A DNA stretch of 64,000 bases from DASSSQ01 sp963839285 (GCA_963839285.1 CAWIUN010000021.1:186001-250000); one strand, 5' to 3'; positions 9,731-20,735 are shown, numbered from the stretch's first letter. Translations and numbers: made by a program. Notes: generated from the letters alone by a model not told the origin.

Positions 9731-10778
9731 TTACCTGCGCCCGCTTTCATGGGTCTCAGTCGCCGTTTCCCCTGCGGCGCAGGTGCACTCTCTCCCCTGA
9801 CTCGCGAGGCCCGCTTCGGCGGGCCTTCGCGTTGCGGGCGCCAGCAGGTAGTGGCCGACGAGCCACTCGTCGCCGCCGCGGTAGCCCCAGAGCTCCGCGC
9901 AGGCGAGCAGGAACGCGCGCCAGCGCAGGTAGCCGCGCCGGCCGACGAGGCGGATCGCCTCCGCGCGGGCCGCGTCGAGGTTCTCGAGCCACGCGTTCGC
10001 CGTCCGCTCGTAGTGGCGGCCCGAGACGGCCCAGCGCCGCTCGACCAGCAGGTCGCGCTGGAAGCGGAGCAGCTGGTCGTGCGCGGGCATCTGGCCGCCG
10101 GTGAAGAACCTCCGCGCCATCCAGCCGTCCTCGTAGGGATAGCCGAAGCGGCGGTGCGTGAAGACGTGGACGAAGGCGCGCCCGTCCGGCTCGAGCCAGG
10201 AGGCGACCCGGCCGAGCAGCGACTCCCAGTTGCGCGTGTGCTCGAGCATCTCGACCGAGACGACGCGGTCGAAGCGGCGGCCGGGGTCGAAGACGTTCGC
10301 GTCCGCCGTCACGACCTCGACGTTCGGATGCCCGCGCGCCTCGATCGTCTCGCGCTGCGCCCGCGCGTTCGAGACGGCGAGGATCCGCGCGGACGGGTAG
10401 CGCTCCGCGAGCCAGCCCGTCAGCGAGCCCCAGCCGCAGCCGAGGTCGAGGATCTCCATCCCGTCCTCGATCTCCGCCCGCGCGCAGGTCAGCCGCAGCA
10501 TCGCCTCCTCGGCCTCGGCGAGCGTCTCCGTCCCCTCCTGCCAGAGGCAGCACGAGTACTTGAGCCTGCGGGCCGAGGAAGGCGCGGAAGAGCGCCGGCG
10601 GCACCTCGTAGTGCTGCGCGTTCGCGGCCGCGGTCTCGATCGCGATCGGCGAGCGGCGCAGCTCCTCGATGAAGGCCTCGAGCCGCTCCTCCTGCGCCTC
10701 GACGCCGCCGCGGCCCTCGCGGCGCAGGCGGCGGCGGCAGGCGAGCCGGATCCCGGCCCGCAGGAGCGGGTCGGTCAG
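9731..10778 (-). CDS. Cyclopropane-fatty-acid-synthase-like SAM methyltransferase, second copy (frameshifted)
   Basis: SAM-dependent methyltransferase expected to modify unsaturated acyl chains of phospholipids. Reconstructed length 348. Motif I is LDLGCGWGSLTG, preceded by the family-typical LKYSCCLW; VVSVEMLEHT and FVHVFTHRRFGYPYEDGW follow. The best start is a CTG at 10778-10776 overlapping the TGA of DUF1295 (CTGA), because no ATG, GTG or TTG precedes the conserved LTDPLLRAGIR. A +1 disruption lies near 10566 (FLGPQ/LKYS). The frame reads through the UUCG hairpin, so the last ~30 residues are doubtful. It is the last gene of a six-gene lipid operon. Confidence 0.78.
9807..9826. terminator. 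UUCG-tetraloop hairpin between convergent genes
   Basis: AGGCCCGC-TTCG-GCGGGCCT forms a perfect 8-bp stem closed by a C(UUCG)G tetraloop, one of the most stable RNA hairpins, followed on the plus strand by TTCGCG. It lies about 105 bases past the hydratase stop and inside the 3' end of the opposing methyltransferase frame, so it may serve as a bidirectional terminator. Confidence 0.7.
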
Positions 10779-11555
10779 CGCTTCGGGAACCACGGCACGA
10801 AGGCGCTCGTCTCGGCCTGGTAGCGCCGGTAGTCCTCGCCGCGCGAGCGGAGCGCCTGCGCCTCGCTGGGCGGGATCCCGGTGACGAAGAGAATCAGCAC
10901 GAGCAGGAACGGCCGGCGTCAGCCAGGCGACGAAGCCCCACGGCGCCGCGGTCGCGACCAGGGCCATCCCGATCCAGGTCACCCACTCGAAGAAGTAGTT
11001 CGGGTGCCGCGAGTAGCGCCAGAGGCCGCCGCGCGCGGTCACGCCCGGGTGCTCCCGCTTCCAGCGCGAGAGCTGCCGGTCGGCCGTCCACTCGCCGGCG
11101 ACGCCGACCGCCCAGACCGCCGCGCCCGCCCACTCGAGCGGCTCGATCCCCTCCGAGCCGTTGAAGGCCGCGAGCAGCGAGGGGATCGAGAAGCAGACGA
11201 CGAACGCCGCCTGCGCCTGGAAGAAGACGAAGAAGTTGCGGTCGGCGCGCGGGCCGTAGCGCTCGCGCATCTCCGCGTAGCGGCGGTCCTCGCCGTCGCC
11301 GCCGAGCACGCCGCGCCGCAGCACGTAGGTGCCGAGCCGCAGGCTCCAGAGCCCGACGAGGACGGCCTGGAGCACGCGGTGCTCGAGGGTGCCGCCGCCG
11401 AGGACGGCGTAGAGGACGGCGACGAGGCCGATCCCGTAGGCCCAGCCGACGTCGACGTGCGTCGCGTCGCGGGTGCGCACCTGCAGCGCCCAGAGCGCGA
11501 GCATCGCCAGCGAGGCGAGCGCGACGCCGAGCCCGAAGACGGCCCAGACGCTCAC
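10775..11555 (-). CDS. DUF1295 / steroid 5-alpha-reductase-like membrane protein (frameshifted)
   Basis: Integral membrane protein of 259 residues with about six membrane segments. The C-terminal block YSRHPNYFFEWVTWIG and DYRRYQAETSAFVPWFPKR is typical of DUF1295/isoprenylcysteine-methyltransferase-fold proteins, which bind a nucleotide cofactor or SAM. Its substrate is unknown; the neighbours suggest a lipid. The GTG start overlaps the preceding acyltransferase stop. A +1 disruption near 10910 lies between WGFVAWLTP and FLLVLILFVTG. Confidence 0.75.
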
Positions 11556-12169
11556 GCCCCGCTCCGCTCTCCGGTCGCTCCGCCGAGCCGACGCTCGCCC
11601 AGCGCCTCGACGGCGGCGGCCGCGCGCTCGGTCAGCTCCCGCGCGGCGGCGATCGTCGGACGGGCGGCGGCGACCTCGAGCGGCGCGCCGACGACGACGC
11701 GGACGCGCCGGCGCGGCAGCAGCTGCCGCGTCCGCTCGAGCCGCACCGGCACGAGCGGGACGCCGTGGGCGAGCGCGAGCCGCGCCGCACCCCGGTGCCA
11801 GCGCCGCGACGCCGCCGGCTTCGACGTCCCGCGCGGGAACATCCCGAGCAGCTCGCCCTCGGCGAGCAGCCGGCCCGCGCGGCCCATCGCGCCGGTGTCG
11901 CCGCTGCCGCGCTCGACCGGGAAGCAGCCGTAGGCCTCCATCCCCCAGCGCACCGGCGGCAGGCGCCACAGCTCCGCCTTCGCCATGAAGCGGACGCGCC
12001 GCCGCGTCGCGAGGCAGAGGAACCACGGGTCGAGCACCGACTCGTGGTTGGCGACGAGCAGGCAGGGCCCGGCGGCGGGCACCTGCTCGGCGCCGACGAC
12101 CTCGACCCGGTAGAGGGCGGTCAGCGCCTCGCGCAGGCGCAGCCGCTCGGAGAGCTCCCAGAGGATCAT
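11552..12169 (-). CDS. PlsC-type 1-acyl-glycerol-3-phosphate acyltransferase family protein
   Basis: Membrane-associated acyltransferase of 205 residues. The catalytic HX4D motif is in VANHESVLDPW (about residue 37). The PlsC substrate motif appears as FPRGTSKPA, an Arg replacing the usual Glu of FPEGTRS. VPLVPVRLERT follows. It probably attaches acyl chains to lysophospholipid or a related acceptor. The frame is intact. The ATG overlaps the TGA of the upstream cyclopropane synthase, placing it between two acyl-chain-modifying methyltransferases and suggesting the operon builds a particular phospholipid. Confidence 0.78.
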   Translation of the reverse strand: MILWELSERLRLREALTALYRVEVVGAEQVPAAGPCLLVANHESVLDPWFLCLATRRRVRFMAKAELWRLPPVRWGMEAYGCFPVERGSGDTGAMGRAGRLLAEGELLGMFPRGTSKPAASRRWHRGAARLALAHGVPLVPVRLERTRQLLPRRRVRVVVGAPLEVAAARPTIAAARELTERAAAAVEALGERRLGGATGERSGA

Positions 12170-13381
12170 CCGCCCGGCCGCTCCAGCACGAGCTGCGCGT
12201 CGCGCAGCCACTCGGTCGCGAAGCCGGCCTCGCAGGACGGCGAGGTAGAAGTCCCAGACGCGCTCGAAGCGGCGGTCGTAGCCGAGCGCGCGCAGCTCCG
12301 GCAGCGCCGCGTGGAAGCGCTCGCGCCAGGCGCGCAGGGTCGGCGCGTAGCTGCCGCCGATCTCCTCGACGCCGTAGAGGCCGAGCCGCGTCGTCGCGAG
12401 CGCGGGCGCGAGCGCGGCGAGCGAGGGGATCAGGCAGCCGGGGAAGACGTAGCGCTCGATCCAGTCGGGCGTGCGCCGGTAGCGCTCGAAGCGGTCGTCG
12501 GGGATCAGGATCGTCTGCACGCAGGCGCGGCCGCCCGGCGCCAGCACGCGGTCGATCGCGCCGAGGTACCCGGGCCACTGGTCGTCGCCGATCGCCTCGA
12601 GCATCTCGATCGAGGCGACCTTCGTGTAGCTCCCCTCGACGGCCCGGTAGTCCTGCTCGCGGATCTCGACGCGGTCCGCGAGCCCCGCGGCCTCGACCCG
12701 CTCGCGCGCGAGCGCCGCCTGCTCCCGCGAGATCGTCAGCCCGGTGACGCGGGCGCCGTACTCGCCGGCGGCGACGAGGGCGAACGAGCCCCAGCCGCAG
12801 CCGAGCTCGAGCACGTGGTCGCCGGGGCCGAGCCCGAGCTTCTCGCAGATCGTCCGCAGCTTGCGCAGCTGCGCCTGCTCGAGCGGCTCGTCCTCGCGCT
12901 CGAAGATCCCGCAGGAGTAGGTCATCGTCTCGTCCAGCATCCGCCGGTAGAGCTCGTTGCCGAGGTCGTAGTGGTAGGCGATGTTGCGCCGCGCCCGGAC
13001 GAGGCCGTTGCGGCGGCGGAGACGCGGCCGGGCGGTCGTCAGCCGGTGCCAGCGCGGGTGCCGCTCGCGCGCGGCGGCCGCGTTGCGATAGAGGAGCGCG
13101 AGCAGGCCGGGCAGGTCGTCGGCGTCCCACTCGCCCGCGACGTACGACTCGCCGAAGCCGACCGAGCCGCGGGCGGCGATCCGCGAGGCAAGGCGCGGCG
13201 AGTGCACGCGCAGCCGCTGCTCGGGGCCGCTGCCGTAGCGCCGCGTCGCGCCGTCGGGCGACTCGACGAGCAGGCTGCCGCCCTCGATCCCCGGCAGGAC
13301 GCGGTCGAGGGCCGCCAGGGCGACGCCTCCGAGGAAGCGGGCGCGGGGCGCCGGGACGTCGCGCAGCGAGACCTCGGTCAC
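12166..13381 (-). CDS. cfa: Cyclopropane-fatty-acyl-phospholipid synthase (frameshifted)
   Basis: SAM-dependent enzyme adding a methylene (or methyl) group across acyl-chain double bonds. 404 residues. It has the N-terminal lipid-binding region (VGFGESYVAGEWDADDL), AYHYDLGNELYRRMLD, TYSCGIF, motif I LELGCGWGSFAL and IEMLEAIGDDQWPGYL. All are hallmark CFA-synthase segments. A +1 disruption near 12233 (FYLAV/EAGFATEWLRD) restores a normal C-terminus. The GTG start overlaps the DUF1365 stop. It could instead make 10-methyl or methylene-branched chains, since the flavin oxidoreductase of the same operon could reduce a methylene intermediate. Confidence 0.85.
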
Positions 13382-14094
13382 CGGACGCTCCCCTCCCCGG
13401 GCGAGAACGGCGGCTTGCGGTGGAACGGCACCCGCTTGAGCCAGAGCCGCAGCGCCTGCCAGTGGATCAGCGCGATCACCTGCAGGGGCATCAGCGGGTA
13501 GCGGAGCAGGAAGCGCACGAGCGTCCGGCGCGTCAGCGGGCGGCGGTGTCCGTGCAGGACCGCCGTCAGCGGCCGCCGCCCGCCGCTCGCGCGCACGTGG
13601 ATCCGCGCCCAGACCTGCTCCCCCGGCTGCGAGAACGCGTACTCGTAGCTGTGGTCGAGGCCGAAGAACGGCGAGACGTGCAGGCGCTTCTCGTGCTCGT
13701 AGCGCAGCTCCGGCCCGCGCAGCACCTCGGGCAGGCGCTCGCCGAAGGTGTTGTTCAGCTCCGCGACCATCGCGACGAGCGCTCCCTCGCCGTCGTAGCA
13801 CCAGTAGAAGCTGACCGGGTTGAAGACGTAGCCGAGGACGCGCAGCTGCGTCAGCATCAGCACCCGCTCGACCGACGGGTCGCCGACGAGCTCGAGCACG
13901 GACCGCTTCAGCGGCCCGCCCTCGAAGTGGTCGCGGTCGCGGAGCTGGACGAGCCCGGGGCGGTTGACGGCGACGGGCAGCCGCTCGAGCTCGTCCAGGT
14001 CGAGCAGGAAGTAGGCGACCGGGTAGCGGAACACGTGCCGGACCGGCTCGCGGCGCACGTGCAGCAGCGTGCCCTCGTAGAGCGCCGACCTCAC
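13378..14094 (-). CDS. DUF1365 family protein
   Basis: 238-residue DUF1365 protein with the family block VFNPVSFYWCYDG (about residue 100), AELNNTFGE, and HVSPFFGLDHSYEYAF. Its biochemical role is not established. It is repeatedly found between a flavin amine-oxidase-like protein and a cyclopropane synthase, exactly as here, and homologous clusters are linked to modified fatty acids. The frame is intact. The GTG start overlaps the oxidoreductase stop (GTGA). Confidence 0.82.
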   Translation of the reverse strand: MRSALYEGTLLHVRREPVRHVFRYPVAYFLLDLDELERLPVAVNRPGLVQLRDRDHFEGGPLKRSVLELVGDPSVERVLMLTQLRVLGYVFNPVSFYWCYDGEGALVAMVAELNNTFGERLPEVLRGPELRYEHEKRLHVSPFFGLDHSYEYAFSQPGEQVWARIHVRASGGRRPLTAVLHGHRRPLTRRTLVRFLLRYPLMPLQVIALIHWQALRLWLKRVPFHRKPPFSPGEGSVR

Positions 14095-15295
14095 CAGCCG
14101 GCTCCCAGCTCGGCGGCGGCCGCGACCCCGGAGGCGAGCCCGTCCTCGTGGAAGCCGTTGCCGAGGTGCGCGCCGGCCCAGTGCGTGCGGCGCTCCCCCG
14201 AGAGCAGCCGCAGCTCGCGCTGCGCGGCCGGCGTCCCGCCCGTGTAGAGCGGGTGCGCGTAGGCGAAGCGGCCGAGGACGTGCTCCTCGGCGACGGCCGC
14301 GTTCAGGCTGACGCAGTACTCCGTCTCCGTCTCGAGCCGCTGCAGGCTGTTCAGCCGGTAGGTGATCGTCGGCCGGCCGCCGTCGCCGAGCAGGTAGTTC
14401 CACGAGGCCCAGGCGCGCCGCGTCCGCGGCAGCAGCGTCGTGTCGGTGTGGAGGACGGCCTCGTTGCGCGTGTACTCGAACCGGGAGAGCAGCCGCCGCT
14501 CCTCGGGCGAGGCGTCGCCGAGCAGCGCGAGCGCCTGGTCGGCGTGGACGGCGACGACGACGCGGTCGAAGCGGCGGAGCTCGCCGTCGTCGGTGCGCAG
14601 CTCGACCCCGTCGGCGCCGCGCCGCAGCTCGCGGACGCCGAGGCCGAGGTGGAGCCGCCCGCCGAGCCGCTCGGCCAGCCGCTCGACGTAGACGCGGCTG
14701 CCGCCCTCGACCGTGCGCCAGCGGAAGCGGCCGAAGCCGAGCATGCCGTGGTTGCGGAAGAAGCGGATCGCGGAGGCGGCCGGGAACTCGAGCGCGCGCC
14801 CGGGGGCGGTCGACCAGAGCGCGGCCGTCAGCGGGACGAGGAAGTGGCGGCGGAAGCGCGGCGAGTAGCCGTGCGCGTCGAGGTAGTCGCGCAGCGCGAG
14901 CGACTCGTCGACGCCGTCGTCGTCGGCGCTCCGCAGCCAGCGCGTCACCTCGCGCAGGAGGCCGAGGAAGCGCGGGCTCGCGAGGTTGCGCCGCTGCGCG
15001 AGCGGCCGCCGCCCCGACCACTCGAGCCCGCAGGCCGCGCAGCCGACCGAGAACGACATCTCCGACTCGATGCGTGGCAACGCCGAGCTCCGCGAATAAC
15101 CGGCCGAGCAGCGGGTAGTTGCGGCTCGTTGTGGACGAGGAAGCCGGTGTCGAGCTGCAGGCCGCCGTGGTCGACCGTGTGCGCGTGCCCGCCCGCGCGC
15201 GGCTCGCGCTCGAAGAGCTCGACCTCGTGCGCCCGCGAGAGCACGTGCGCCGCCCCCAGTCCCGAGATCCCCGCTCCGATGACCGCGACCCGCAT
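14091..15295 (-). CDS. FAD-dependent amine-oxidase-like oxidoreductase (frameshifted)
   Basis: First gene of the lipid operon. N-terminal dinucleotide-binding motif VIGAGISGLGAAHVLS, then ELFEREPRAGGHAHT and GFLVHNERNYPLL, typical of the flavoprotein that accompanies DUF1365 and Cfa. 400 residues. Likely oxidises or reduces an acyl chain or a carotenoid-like hydrophobic substrate. A strong GGAGGAGG site precedes the ATG. Two +1 disruptions fall near 15123 (HNE/RNYP) and 15069 (ATH/ESEMSFSV). Further marks are SVGCAACGLEWSG and the C-terminal WAGAHLGNGFHEDGL, the usual FAD-contacting GA-x(2,3)-G-GFHEDG end. Confidence 0.8.
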
Positions 15296-15344
15296 CGTCC
15301 TCCTCCCCGCTTCAGGCAAGCTTTCCGTCTGCGCACCTCGTGTC

Positions 15345-15384
15345 CGTCCAGCACGGTAGCACAGTTCGTCCAGGTATTGTCCAG
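15345..15384. promoter_or_regulatory. Three helically phased (C/T)GTCCAG repeats in a divergent promoter
   Basis: Direct copies begin at 15345, 15367 and 15378, offsets of 22 and 11 bases, so all lie on the same face of the helix. They sit in the 102-base gap between the lipid operon and the desaturase. The third overlaps TATTGT (15375-15380), a possible -10 element 17 bases before the desaturase ATG. A shared repressor or activator is plausible. Confidence 0.4.
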
Positions 15385-15397
15385 ACTCTAGGAGCCC

Positions 15398-16336
<939 letters not shown>

Positions 16337-16349
<13 letters not shown>

Positions 16350-17002
16350 AAGCGCCCGAGCCGCTCGGCGACGAGCCGCGCCCAGGTTCCCGCCCGCGGC
16401 AGCGGCAGCGGCGCGCCCCAGTGCGCGCGGAGCGCGATCCCGTGCACGGCGCCGGGGATCAGCCGGTACTCGCCGGTCGCGCCCGCGGTGCGGGCACGCT
16501 CGAAGCCGCGGCGCGAGAGCGTCGGGCTGACGCCCGGGATCCCGGGCAGCCAGCGGTCGAGCGAGCCGTGCAGGACGTCGAGCCGCTTGCCGCGCAACGG
16601 CGAGACGTCGAGCCGGTCCGGCAGCCAGGGCGCCAGGCCGAGCACGCCCGCGACGCCGTTCCCCGCAGCGGTGCGGACGGCGACGGCGCCGCCCATCGAG
16701 AAGCCGAGCAGGAGCGTCCGCGCGGCGCCGGCGGCCTCGACCGCGGCGCGCGCGTCCTCGACGCAGAGGTCGAGCCGCTCCCACGACTTGATCCGGTAGC
16801 GCACCTCGACGAACGTCAGCTCCGGCAGACGGGCGGCGAGCCGCCGGACGAGCCACTCGAGCGAGGCGCTCCAGGTGCCCTCGACCTGGGCCCGCTGGCC
16901 GCCGTTGACGCAGACGACCGCGGCGGGCGCGCCGGGGTTCCAGACGCGCGCCTCGGCTCCGCTCGCGAGCGGGCGCGGGGGCGGGGCTGCTGGACTATTC
17001 AT
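16337..17002 (-). CDS. Alpha/beta hydrolase
   Basis: 221-residue serine hydrolase fold with nucleophile elbow LLLGFSMGGAVAVR (Ser about residue 108) and a C-terminal catalytic His in PGAVHGIALRAHWG. The strand AAVVCVNGGQ near the N-terminus gives the oxyanion region. Neither esterase, thioesterase nor peptidase specificity can be read. The frame is intact. The ATG start lies opposite the promoter of the following small membrane gene. Confidence 0.68.
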
Positions 17003-17073
17003 GGACACGACGGTAGCGCGCCGCCCGCCGGCGCCGGTCGATTGACCTTCGGCGCGGCGGGTAGAGGCCGAGC

Positions 17074-17347
17074 ATGCAACCGACCAGGACGAGACGGCGC
17101 AGCGCGCGGCTTCGACCCCGGCGCCACCGTGGAGCCGGGCCCGCGCGGCCGCCACTACGCGCTCGGCGCCGCCTGGGTGCTCTTCGCCCTCTCGCTGCTC
17201 GGCCTCTTCGCCGCCGCCAGCGTCCAGGGGATCGACTTCGGCGGCTGGTGGTGGGCGCTCGCGGCCGTGCCGGCGGCGCTGCTCGCGGCGGCGATCCTCC
17301 TGACCGGGCGGGTGCTGCTCAGCCGCGAGTCGCCCGGGCGACGCTGA
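17074..17347 (+). CDS. Small two-helix membrane protein (frameshifted)
   Basis: Not recognised. About 90 residues: a basic/proline-rich N-terminus, then two membrane helices (YALGAAWVLFALSLLGLFAA and WWWALAAVPAALLAAAILLT) separated by a short loop SVQGIDFGG, and a basic end RESPGRR. The ATG and the membrane part are in different frames, needing one +1 step around 17090-17140 whose exact place I cannot fix. Its 3' end overlaps the convergent SpoIID gene by 29 bases. Confidence 0.5.
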
Positions 17348-18873
17348 CGGCCGGGCTCGTCGAGGCGAGGTAGCTCGACCCCGCGGGTGCCGCGGCGCGG
17401 TAGCGGCCCGGCCGCGGGAGCTGCGCGCGGAAGGCACCCGAGGGCGCCACCGGCGGCGCCGCGACGGGCCGCCAGCGGTCGCCGACACGGCGCTCGATCC
17501 GCACCGGCGCGGCGGGCAGCACCTTGCCCGCGAGCACCGCGCCGGACGCGCGCACCGCGATCCGGCGGGCGACCCGCACCTCGACCGGGTCGCCGCCCGC
17601 GCCGTCGACCGACAGCCGGTACCACGTCGTCGCGCGCGGCCGGAGCCGGGCGAGGAAGCGCCCGTCCGAGCCGGTCCGCACCCGCCGGACGTCGCGCCAG
17701 CCGCCGCCGGGCCGACGCTCCTGGAGCACGACGCCGCTCGCGTTCCGGAGGAAGCCGCCGAGCGCGAGCGGCCGCCCGTAGACCGCGCGCCCCGGCCGCT
17801 CGAGCGAGAGCACGCGCAGCGAGAAGAAGGTCGAGCGCAGCCCGAGCCGGCGCCGGAACTCGTTCGCCGCGATCGTGCGGACGCGGTGCGGGCCGACGAG
17901 CAGCACCCGCTCGACGCGCCCCGAGGCGTCCCGCTCGAGCCGCAGGTCCCGCACGTCCCAGCGGAACCGCCTCGCGAGCCCCTGCGGGCGGACGACGGCG
18001 TGCCAGCGGTGGTACGGCGAGATCGTGTCGAACGGGTCGGCGACCGGGACGAGGTACGGCTCGGGATCCTGCCCCGGCCAGGCCTCCTGCACCGCCGCGG
18101 TCCGGCCGCCCGAGCTCGAGTGGTAGTAGGCGACGATGACGCGCCCGTGGTAGGTGAGGACGCGGTTCGCGGTCTGCCCGAGCGCCCGGCTCGTCTCCGG
18201 GCGCTCGGCGGGAATGCCGCCGTAGACCTGGCTGCGGGCGTCGGCGAAGAGGTCGAAGTCGGCGCCCGGGTGCATGACCGCGAGCGCGTAGGAGCGGGCG
18301 ACGACCGCCTGCGCCTCGTAGGCGGCCGCGTGCCAGCCGGTCGGCATCTCGTAGGGGACGACGCCGCGCAGGTAGCGGTCGAGCGCGACGTGGTTGACGA
18401 CGAGCAGGCCGCCGTCGCGGACCTTCAGCTCGAGCTCGCCGCGGTAGCCGGTGCCGCCGAGCGTGACCGGCTGCGCGCCCGGGACGACCCGCACGGGCGG
18501 GACGAGCCTGCGCCCGCCCAGCTCGAGCTGCGGGCCGAAGCGGAGCGTCCGCGGCTGCACGTGCACCTTCCGCCCGCGCGCGTCGACGAGCAGGAACGGC
18601 GCTGCCGAGCCGATCGCGACCCGCCGGGCATCCTCGGCGAGGAGCACGCGCACCGGCCGCGGCCTGACGATCTCGATCGCGGTGTGCGGGTAGTAGTGGC
18701 CGAGGATGCGCGTGGTAGCTCCAGCCGGCGCGGGCGGCTCCCTCGGCGCCCCACTGGCCGAGGCCGACGCCGTGGCCCCAGCCGCCGCCGGCGAGCACGA
18801 AGACGGGCCCCGCGAGCGCGGAGCCGGGCGCGGCGAGGGCCGCCAGGAGTGTCGCGAGCACGACTCTGCGCAT
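17319..18873 (-). CDS. SpoIID/LytB domain protein (frameshifted)
   Basis: Secreted cell-wall protein of 517 residues. After a signal peptide (VVLATLLAALAAPGSALA) comes the N-terminal motif GGGWGHGVGLGQWGA, then the SpoIID catalytic region VPYEMPTGWHAAAYEAQAVV, where the Glu is the expected lytic-transglycosylase acid, then ARSYALAV and YYHSSSGGRT. SpoIID-type enzymes cleave glycan strands stripped of stem peptides. In non-sporulating actinobacteria these proteins are thought to remodel the wall. A long C-terminal extension contains Ig-like/carboxypeptidase-regulatory-like stretches (GSDGRFLARLRP, SGAFRAQLPRPGRYR). A +1 disruption lies near 18713 (GWSY/RILGHYYP). Confidence 0.8.
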
Positions 18874-18913
18874 GGGACGCACCGTAGGTCCGGCGCGCGA
18901 AGGATAGACGCGC

Positions 18914-19577
18914 TCAGCCGGACCGGCGCGCGATCTGGAGCCCGCCCCGGCGCCGGTGCACGGTCGCGTAGCGGATCCCGTCCGGCCCGGCCGTGACCCG
19001 GCGGCTGCGCCCCTTCTCGATCACGACGACCTCCCCCGCGCGGAGCGGCCGCGTCTCGCCGTCGAGCAGGAGCTCGCCCGCGCCGCCGAGCACGAGCAGG
19101 GCGACGTCGCGCGCGTCGTTGACGTGCTCCGGCGGGCCCTGCCCCGCCGGCCACTCGAGGATCGTCGCGTTCAGGTCCTCGCTCTCGGTTCCCCAGACGG
19201 GGCCGCCGCGGCCCGGGGGCGGCCGGGACGAGCGCCTCGAGCCGCTCCGGGGGGACGACCTCCTGCAGCAGCTCGAAGAGCTCGCGCTCCTCGAGCCGGA
19301 CGTGCGCCTCGAGCAGCTCGCCGAGCTGCGGGCCGGGCGGCAGCGCGCGGATCCGCTGGTGGTCGAGCAGCGCCCGCGCCAGCAGCTCGGGCGGCTCGGC
19401 GCAGAACTCGGCGAGGAGCGGGAAGACGCGGTCCTCCTCCTCGCGGAGGTGAGGCAGGACGTGGCCGGCGAGGAAGGCGTCGAAGCCGTCGGTCTCGCCG
19501 CGGCGGAGCCGCCGCGCCCAGACGAGCGTGTGGTGGTGGTCGTGCGAGAGGTGGACGAGTGCCGGATGGCGGCGCAC
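18914..19577 (-). CDS. Hemerythrin-cupin fusion protein (frameshifted)
   Basis: 220 residues. The N-terminal HHE/hemerythrin four-helix domain (about 1-135) shows the di-iron ligand pattern HDHHH, HVLPHLREEED, LLDHQRIRAL and EAHVRLEERELFE. The C-terminal cupin (about 145-215) shows EHVNDARDVALLVLGG and GEVVVIEKGRSRRV. A +1 disruption near 19207, exactly at the linker, joins AAPGP to GGPVWGTESEDL. Because the disruption sits at the boundary, two separate genes are possible, but the downstream half has no start or ribosome site. Likely roles are sensing or buffering of oxygen, NO or iron. Confidence 0.68.
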
Positions 19578-19600
19578 CCCTCGACTCTAGACTCGGCCGC

Positions 19601-20735
19601 GTGCGGAGGCTGCTCGTCCTCGTCGGCGCGATCGTCTTCGTCGACACGATGTTCTTCGCGGCGCTGACGCCGCTCCTGCCCCACTACGAGGCCGAGCTCG
19701 GGCTGGGCAAGACCGGCGCCGGCGTGCTGCAGGCGGCCTATCCGGCGGGGACGTTCCTCGGCGCCGTCCCGAGCGGGATCGCCGCCGCCCGCTTCGGCGT
19801 CCGCCGGACGGTGCTCGGCGGGCTCGCGACGATGGCGGCCGCGAGCCTCGCCTTCGGCTTCGCCGACAGCGCCTGGCAGCTCGACGCTCGCCCGCTTCGT
19901 CCAGGGGCTCGCGAGCTCGCTCTCGTGGACCGGGGCGCTGACCTGGCTCGTCGCCGCCGCCCCGGCCGGGCAGCGGGGGCGGCTGATCGGGACGGCGCTC
20001 GGCGTCGCGATCGGCGGGGCGCTCTTCGGGCCGGTGCTCGGCGGGGTCGCGGCGCTGGCGGGGTCGCTGCCCGCCTTCGCCGCCGTCGCCGGGCTGGCGC
20101 TCGCGCTGCTCGTCTGGGCCGCCCGCACCGAGGGCGTGGAGACGGGCCCGCCGCAGCCGGTCTCGGCGCTGCGGCGCGCCGTCGTGACGGCCCCCGTGCT
20201 CGCCGCGGTCTGGCTGGTGACGCTGCCCGCGCTCCTCTTCGGCGCGCTCTCGGTGCTCGCGCCGCTGCGGCTCTCGCACCTCGGCTTCGGCGCGGTCGCG
20301 ATCGCCGCGACCTGGATGACCTCGGCCTCGCTCGAGGCGCTGACCGCGCCTCCGCTCGGGCACCTGTCCGACCGGATCGGGCGGCGGCGGCCGCTCCTCG
20401 GCTCGCTCGCCGCCTCCGCCGCCGTCCTCGCCGCGCTCGCCCGGCCCCACGGCGCCTACCTGCTGGCGGCGCTCGTCGTCTGCGGCGGGATCGCCTTCGG
20501 CTCCTTCTGGACGCCCGCGATGGCGCTCCTCTCCGACGCCGGCGAGGCGGCCGGGCTCGGGCTCGGCTACTCCTTCGCGCTGATGAACCTCGCCTGGGCG
20601 CCGGGCCAGGCGGCCGGCGCGGCGGTGAGCGGCGGCGTCGCGGCCGCGACGAGCGACGCCGTCCCCTACCTGGCCCTCGCGGCCGTCTGCGCGCTTACGC
20701 TAGCGGGCCTATGGCGATCCGCAGACTCCTCGTAG
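19601..20735 (+). CDS. Major facilitator superfamily transporter (frameshifted)
   Basis: Twelve-helix secondary transporter, 377 residues. The loop 2-3 signature is in GIAAARFGVRRTVLGG and the mirrored loop 8-9 in GHLSDRIGRRRPLLGS. The substrate is unknown. The GTG start at 19601 is 24 bases from the divergent hemerythrin-cupin start. A +1 disruption lies near 19886 (SAWQLD/LARFVQGLAS). Its last 25 bases overlap the biotin carboxylase start, so the two are probably co-transcribed. Confidence 0.75.
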
